This document shows positions 45,101 through 48,718 of a stretch of DNA of 48,718 nucleotides, piece by piece. The position numbers and the translations under genes were made by a program. Within the stretch, counting starts at the first letter, position 1. The number at the start of each line of letters is the position of its first letter. Under the pieces are notes generated by a model that worked only from the letters and a program-made list of their open reading frames with translations, had not been told where the DNA came from and did no database searches. This DNA is from an uncultured Kiloniellales bacterium (lineage in GTDB: Bacteria; Pseudomonadota; Alphaproteobacteria; Kiloniellales; JAKSDN01), in the NCBI GenBank assembly GCA_947258885.1, contig CAMYKD010000020.1, forward strand, positions 5,970 through 54,687, written 5' to 3'.

Positions 45101-46276
45101 ATGCGGCTGCTGCTGTCTTGTCTCTTCATCGAGCTGTTGGGCATGGGGATCATGATTCCCCTGCTGCCCTTCATGGCGCTCAGGTTCGGCGCCGGCCCGC
45201 AGGAGGTCACCCTCCTGGTGGCGACGAACTCGCTGGCGGTGCTGCTCATGGCGCCGATCTGGGGGCGGCTGAGCGACCGCTGGGGCCGCAAGCCGGTGCT
45301 GCTGACCGCCTTCCTCGGCGCATCCGCCGCCTTCCTGGTCCTGGCCTTCGCCGACAGCCTGTGGATGCTCTTCGCGGCGCGGGCGCTGGCCGGGTCGCTG
45401 AGCGGCGACATCGCCGCCGGGCCGGCCTACGTGTCCGACGTCAGCACGCCCGAGCGCCGCGCGAAGTCGATGGGGCTGCTCGGCGCGGCCTTCGCGCTCA
45501 GCTTCACCATCGGACCGGGCCTGGGCGCCACCCTGGCGGGCGCCGATCCGGCGACGGCCGACTTCCGCACGCCGGCGCTGCTATCCGCGGGGCTGGCCGC
45601 CACGGCCTTGGTCCTGGGTTTGATCTTCCTGCCCGAGTCGCGCCGACCGGGCGCCCAGCCGAAGCCCGAGGCCGGGCGCAACCTGCGCCGCATTCTCGCC
45701 GAGCTTCACTATCCGAACCTGCCGCTGATCACCGCGATCCTGTTCCTGATCGGCTTCGTGTTCGTCAGCATGGAATCGACCATCGCGCTGTGGTCGGCCG
45801 AGGCGCTCGCCTGGGGGCCGCGCCAGGTCGGCTACCTCTTCACCTTCGCCGGCCTGGTCGCGATCGTCTTCCAGGGCGGCCTGATCGGTCCCCTGAGCCG
45901 GCGCTTCGGCGAGGCGCGGCTGGTGCTCGGCGCAGCGGTGCTGCTCGGCTTCGGCATGGCCCTGGTGCCGCTCTCCGAGGGGCTGCCGCTGCTGCTGGCC
46001 GCCATCGCCTGCCTGGCCGCGGGCTTCGGCCTGGGCAACCCCTCGCTGCAGAGCCTGATCTCGCGGCTCAGCCACGCCGACCACACCGGCGGGGCGCTCG
46101 GCCTCGGCCAGGCGGCCACCAGCCTGGCGCGGGTCGCGTCGCCGCCCTGCGCCGGCTTCCTCTTCGAGGCCCTGGGCCGCGGCGCGCCCTATGTGGTGGG
46201 CGCGGCGATCATGCTGCTGGTCGTGGCCCTGGCCGAAGGGCTGCGCCGCCGGGTCGGCCTGGCGGTCACCTCCTAG
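45101..46276 (+). CDS. MFS transporter, tetracycline/multidrug exporter-like
   Basis: A 391-residue major-facilitator protein with 12 predicted helices. Motif A is GRLSDRWGRKPVLL (loop 2-3) and the antiporter motif C in helix 5 is AFALSFTIGPGLGATL, typical of 12-helix drug:proton antiporters such as TetA. The ATG at 45101 gives the first helix directly; a tiny frame at 45075 ends on this ATG. Substrate unknown. It is co-oriented with mutL after a 181-base gap. Confidence 0.87.
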   Translation: MRLLLSCLFIELLGMGIMIPLLPFMALRFGAGPQEVTLLVATNSLAVLLMAPIWGRLSDRWGRKPVLLTAFLGASAAFLVLAFADSLWMLFAARALAGSLSGDIAAGPAYVSDVSTPERRAKSMGLLGAAFALSFTIGPGLGATLAGADPATADFRTPALLSAGLAATALVLGLIFLPESRRPGAQPKPEAGRNLRRILAELHYPNLPLITAILFLIGFVFVSMESTIALWSAEALAWGPRQVGYLFTFAGLVAIVFQGGLIGPLSRRFGEARLVLGAAVLLGFGMALVPLSEGLPLLLAAIACLAAGFGLGNPSLQSLISRLSHADHTGGALGLGQAATSLARVASPPCAGFLFEALGRGAPYVVGAAIMLLVVALAEGLRRRVGLAVTS

Positions 46277-46293
46277 GGCGCCGAATAGGGAGG

Positions 46294-46848
46294 CTAGTCC
46301 CGCGCGACGAAGACCAAGCGGGCCTTGCCGTACTTGCGCTCGTCCGTGATCCTGAAGCCGGGCGGCGCCTCGAAGGGCTCCTTGGCCATGAGCTCGACGA
46401 CGACGTTGGTTTCCGCCGCGATCCAGCCGGCCTCGGCGAGCGCGATGAGCGCCGGCTCGGCGAGGCCCTGGTTGTAGGGCGGGTCCATCAGGACGATGTC
46501 GGCCGGCGGCTCGGCCCGGGGCGGGCGCAGCACGTCGGCGCGCAGCACCCGGGTGTGCTCCTGCTCGCCCAGCGCCTGGATGTTGCGCTCCAACGCGGCC
46601 AGCGCGCTCGACTGGCTTTCCATGAAGGCGACGCTGCCGGCACCGCGCGACAGCGCCTCGAGGCCGAGCGCGCCGGTGCCGGCGAAGGCGTCGAGCACCC
46701 GCGCGCCCTCGAGCGGCGCCGGCCCCTCGCGCCCCTGGCCGAGGATGCTGAACAGCGCCTCGCGCGTGCGGTCGGCGGTCGGCCGCACGGCCAGGCCCTC
46801 GGGCGCGACCAAGCGCCTTCCCCTATGCTTGCCGGCGACGATGCGCAT
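46294..46848 (-). CDS. rsmD: 16S rRNA (guanine-966-N2)-methyltransferase RsmD
   Basis: A 184-residue methyltransferase. It starts MRIVAGKHRGRRL and has RPTADRTREALFSIL, motif I LDAFAGTGALGLEAL and the catalytic DPPYNQG, all typical of RsmD, which modifies G966 of 16S rRNA in the small subunit. It begins inside the end of the pseudouridine synthase gene (26-base overlap), the common rluB-rsmD arrangement. Confidence 0.95.
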   Translation of the reverse strand: MRIVAGKHRGRRLVAPEGLAVRPTADRTREALFSILGQGREGPAPLEGARVLDAFAGTGALGLEALSRGAGSVAFMESQSSALAALERNIQALGEQEHTRVLRADVLRPPRAEPPADIVLMDPPYNQGLAEPALIALAEAGWIAAETNVVVELMAKEPFEAPPGFRITDERKYGKARLVFVARD

Positions 46849-47668
46849 GGTCGGTCTTCCTCTGGCCGGCTTTCCTGTGGCCCGGCTTGCGCGGTTTCGG
46901 CTTGGCCTTGGCGAAACCGGTCCGGGGCTTGCGCAGCTTGCCGCCGAGCTGCTCGCCGAGGACCTTGGCGGGCACCTCCTCGACCGCGCCGGCGGCGAGC
47001 TGGCCGAGCTGGAAGGGGCCGTAGGCGACGCGGATCAGGCGGCTCACCTTCAAGCCCAGGTGCTCGCAGACCTTCCGCACCTCGCGGTTCCTGCCCTCGG
47101 CCAGCGCCATGGTCAGCCAGGCGTTGGCGCCGCGCCGCGAATCGAGGCGCGCGCGGATCGGCCCGTAGTCGATGCCGTCGACCCGCACCCCCTTGGCGAG
47201 CGCCGCCAGTCGCTCGTCCTCGACCGTGCCGTAGACTCGCACCCGGTAGCGCCGGGTCCAGCCGGTCGCCGGCAGCTCGAGCCTGCGCTTCAGCCCGCCG
47301 TCGTTGGTCAGGAGCAGGAGGCCCTCGGAATTGAGGTCGAGGCGCCCGACCGGCATGGCCCGCGGCAGCGTGCGGGGCAGATGGTCGTAGATGGTCGGCC
47401 GGCCCTGCGGGTCCCTGGCCGAGGTGATCAGGCCCGCCGGCTTGTGATAGCGCCAGAGCCGCGCCGCCGCCGCCGCGGGCAGGGCCGTGCCGTCGACCGC
47501 GATCTTCTCGCCGGGCCGCACGGTCACGCCCGGGCTGTCCAGCACCTTGCCGGCCACGGTGACCCGGCCCTCGGCGATCAGGCGCTCGGCGTCGCGGCGC
47601 GAGCAGAGCCCGGCGCGGGCGATCACCTTGGCGACCCGCTCGCCGCTGTCCGTACCGTCATCCGCCAT
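46823..47668 (-). CDS. rluB: rRNA pseudouridine synthase, RluB/RsuA family
   Basis: A 281-residue enzyme with an N-terminal S4 RNA-binding domain (RVAKVIARAGLCSRRDAERLI, residues 11-31) and the catalytic motif MPVGRLDLNSEGLLLLTNDG with Asp111. NREVRKVCEHLGLKVSRLIR is also characteristic. A basic tail of about 40 residues (KPKPRKPGHRK) ends the protein and may bind RNA. It probably makes the 23S rRNA pseudouridine near position 2605 as RluB does. It overlaps both neighbours. Confidence 0.92.
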   Translation of the reverse strand: MADDGTDSGERVAKVIARAGLCSRRDAERLIAEGRVTVAGKVLDSPGVTVRPGEKIAVDGTALPAAAAARLWRYHKPAGLITSARDPQGRPTIYDHLPRTLPRAMPVGRLDLNSEGLLLLTNDGGLKRRLELPATGWTRRYRVRVYGTVEDERLAALAKGVRVDGIDYGPIRARLDSRRGANAWLTMALAEGRNREVRKVCEHLGLKVSRLIRVAYGPFQLGQLAAGAVEEVPAKVLGEQLGGKLRKPRTGFAKAKPKPRKPGHRKAGQRKTDHAHRRRQA

Positions 47669-48380
47669 CGGCCGCCGCCTCCACGAAGGCCCCGAAGATC
47701 GCCTCGTCGCCGGCGCTGAGGGCGTACTCCGGGTGCCACTGCACGCCCAGGCAGAAGCGCCGGGCCGCGAACTCGATGCCCTCGATCACGCCGTCGGGGG
47801 CGAGCGCGTTGACCGTGACGCCGGGCCCCAGGTCCTTGGCCGCCTGGTGGTGCGCGGAGTTGACCTGTAGGGCCTCGGTGCCGCAGATGCGGTGCAGCAT
47901 GGTACCCGGCATGACCGCGACGCCGTGGCCCGGCTCGTCGCGTGGGTTCGGCTGCTCGTGGGCGAGCGCACCCGGCACCTCGTCCGGGATGTGCTGGATC
48001 AGGGTCCCGCCGAGGACCACGTTCAAGAGCTGCTGCCCGCCGCAGATGCCCAAGATCGGCAGGTCGCGGGCGAGCGCGGCGCGGGTCAGGGCGATCTCGA
48101 AGGCGGTGCGCCGGTCCTTGGTCGTGACCGTGGCGTGGCGCTCCTCGGCGCCGAAGTGGACCGGGTCGACGTCGAAGGCGCCGCCGGTCACCACCAGGCC
48201 GTCGAGGCCGTCGAGGTAGACCTCGGCCGCCTCCGGCTCGTGCGGGAGGAGCACCGGCAGGCCGCCGGCCTGTAGCACCGCCGCGCAGTAGTTCTCGCGC
48301 AGCGCGTACCATGGGTATTTGGAATAGCCGCCCGGCGCCTCGGAATCGAGGGTCAGGCCGATCACGGGACGTCGCGTCAT
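47658..48380 (-). CDS. class I glutamine amidotransferase-like peptidase C26 (PuuD-like)
   Basis: A 240-residue gamma-glutamyl-gamma-aminobutyrate hydrolase family protein. The nucleophile elbow is LGICGGQQLLN (Cys113), and the His/Glu pair is in GVQWHPEY. The N-terminus MTRRPVIGLTLDSE and DGLVVTGGAFDVDP match PuuD-type hydrolases, which release GABA or glutamate from gamma-glutamyl compounds. The ATG at 48380 fits the family start. It overlaps rluB by 11 bases. No putrescine genes are nearby, so the substrate is uncertain. Confidence 0.88.
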   Translation of the reverse strand: MTRRPVIGLTLDSEAPGGYSKYPWYALRENYCAAVLQAGGLPVLLPHEPEAAEVYLDGLDGLVVTGGAFDVDPVHFGAEERHATVTTKDRRTAFEIALTRAALARDLPILGICGGQQLLNVVLGGTLIQHIPDEVPGALAHEQPNPRDEPGHGVAVMPGTMLHRICGTEALQVNSAHHQAAKDLGPGVTVNALAPDGVIEGIEFAARRFCLGVQWHPEYALSAGDEAIFGAFVEAAADGG

Positions 48381-48470
48381 GGCGCGCACTCTAGTGCCGC
48401 GTCCCTGTCTCGGCAACGATAGGTTGGTCCCCGCTTGACCGCCTCATCCGCGGGCGGCAGGGTGCCGGGT

Positions 48471-48718
48471 ATGACTGGGAAGCGCCCCTCCCCAATGGAC
48501 CTTGCCCTGGCCGAGGCCGAGGCCGCCGCAGTGGCCGGCGAGGTGCCGGTGGGGGCCGTGCTGGTCGACGGGGGGAGCGGCGAGGTGCTGGCCCGGGCGC
48601 ACAACCGGATCGAGGAACTGCACGATCCCACGGCGCACGCCGAACTGCTGGCGATCCAGGAGGCGGCGCGGCGTCTCGGCCTGAAACGCCTCACCGGGGC
48701 CGACCTCTACGTGACGCT
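48471..48718 (+). CDS. tadA: tRNA-adenosine deaminase TadA (partial, runs off right edge)
   Basis: The first 82 codons of a cytidine-deaminase-fold protein. AVAGEVPVGAVLVDG and the zinc motif TAHAELLAIQ (HAE with the catalytic Glu) are present; the PCxxC half lies beyond the window. TadA converts the wobble adenosine of tRNA-Arg(ACG) to inosine. An ATG at 48495 is an alternative start. It is divergent from the C26-rluB-rsmD group, the usual alphaproteobacterial neighbourhood. Confidence 0.9.
   Translation, partial: MTGKRPSPMDLALAEAEAAAVAGEVPVGAVLVDGGSGEVLARAHNRIEELHDPTAHAELLAIQEAARRLGLKRLTGADLYVT

Noticed and set aside
45075-45101. Eight-codon frame MIDHRGRG ending on the MFS start
   Set aside because: Too short to support as a leader peptide and without attenuator hairpins; mentioned only with the MFS start.

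Overview
This is a GC-rich alphaproteobacterial chromosome segment, most likely from Rhodospirillales in the broad sense. The evidence is the glpRDSTPQUV glycerol locus, a DUF3035/BamF lipoprotein downstream of ileS-lspA, paired M16 peptidases, an endonuclease-type MutL, a TTAA-N7-TTAAC (CtrA-type) site and GANTC sites in regulatory DNA. Species cannot be named from sequence reading alone. Functions come from recognised motifs and gene order; no database search was run.

Layout. 1-1.4 kb: ECF sigma factor with a membrane anti-sigma factor (cut by the left edge) and a tiny exported protein. 1.5-6.9 kb: a degenerate metallophosphoesterase, a fluoride channel and an amide-utilisation cluster (formamidase fmdA, amide/urea channel, FmdB-like zinc ribbon) with a LuxR-type regulator upstream; a perfect 16-bp palindrome lies before fmdA. 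7.2-9.4 kb: PiT phosphate transporter with its DUF47/PhoU-like partner. 9.6-12.2 kb: an N-formylglutamate amidohydrolase-like enzyme, a low-GC stretch with an unknown lipoprotein, and a PagL-like outer-membrane protein. 12.3-14.8 kb: a homocysteine S-methyltransferase and a SAM methyltransferase flanking a 647-bp non-coding region. 14.8-20.3 kb: a FetAB-like exporter, a CHASE2 adenylate cyclase, a double cold-shock protein and a 2-hydroxyacid dehydrogenase. 20.4-29.0 kb: a complete glycerol regulon on the minus strand (glpR-D-S-T-P-Q-U-V). 29.3-37.5 kb: MaoC hydratase, ribF, ileS, lspA, bamF and two M16 peptidase genes, the first broken. 37.5-41.4 kb: an accessory insert with an IS3 transposase remnant, a catalase-fold protein and a diheme cytochrome lipoprotein. 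41.8-48.7 kb: pgi, mutL, an MFS exporter, rsmD, rluB, a C26 peptidase and the start of tadA (cut by the right edge).

The most interesting parts are: (1) the 13.29-13.93 kb non-coding region, which holds a perfect CtrA-type box, a GANTC-containing promoter-like element driving a short terminator-ended RNA, a convergent and highly structured minus-strand RNA with three UUCG tetraloop hairpins, and four DnaA-box-like sites, three of them spaced exactly 11 bp apart; (2) the catalase-like plus RoxA-like diheme lipoprotein pair beside an IS remnant; and (3) complementary motif losses in GlpS and GlpT that predict one working ATP site per transporter.

Working together: amides would enter through the AmiS-type channel and be hydrolysed by FmdA. 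Glycerol would be bound by GlpV, imported by GlpPQ-ST and oxidised after phosphorylation by GlpD under GlpR control (glpK is not in this window). Outer-membrane assembly is served by LspA (lipoprotein maturation) and BamF.
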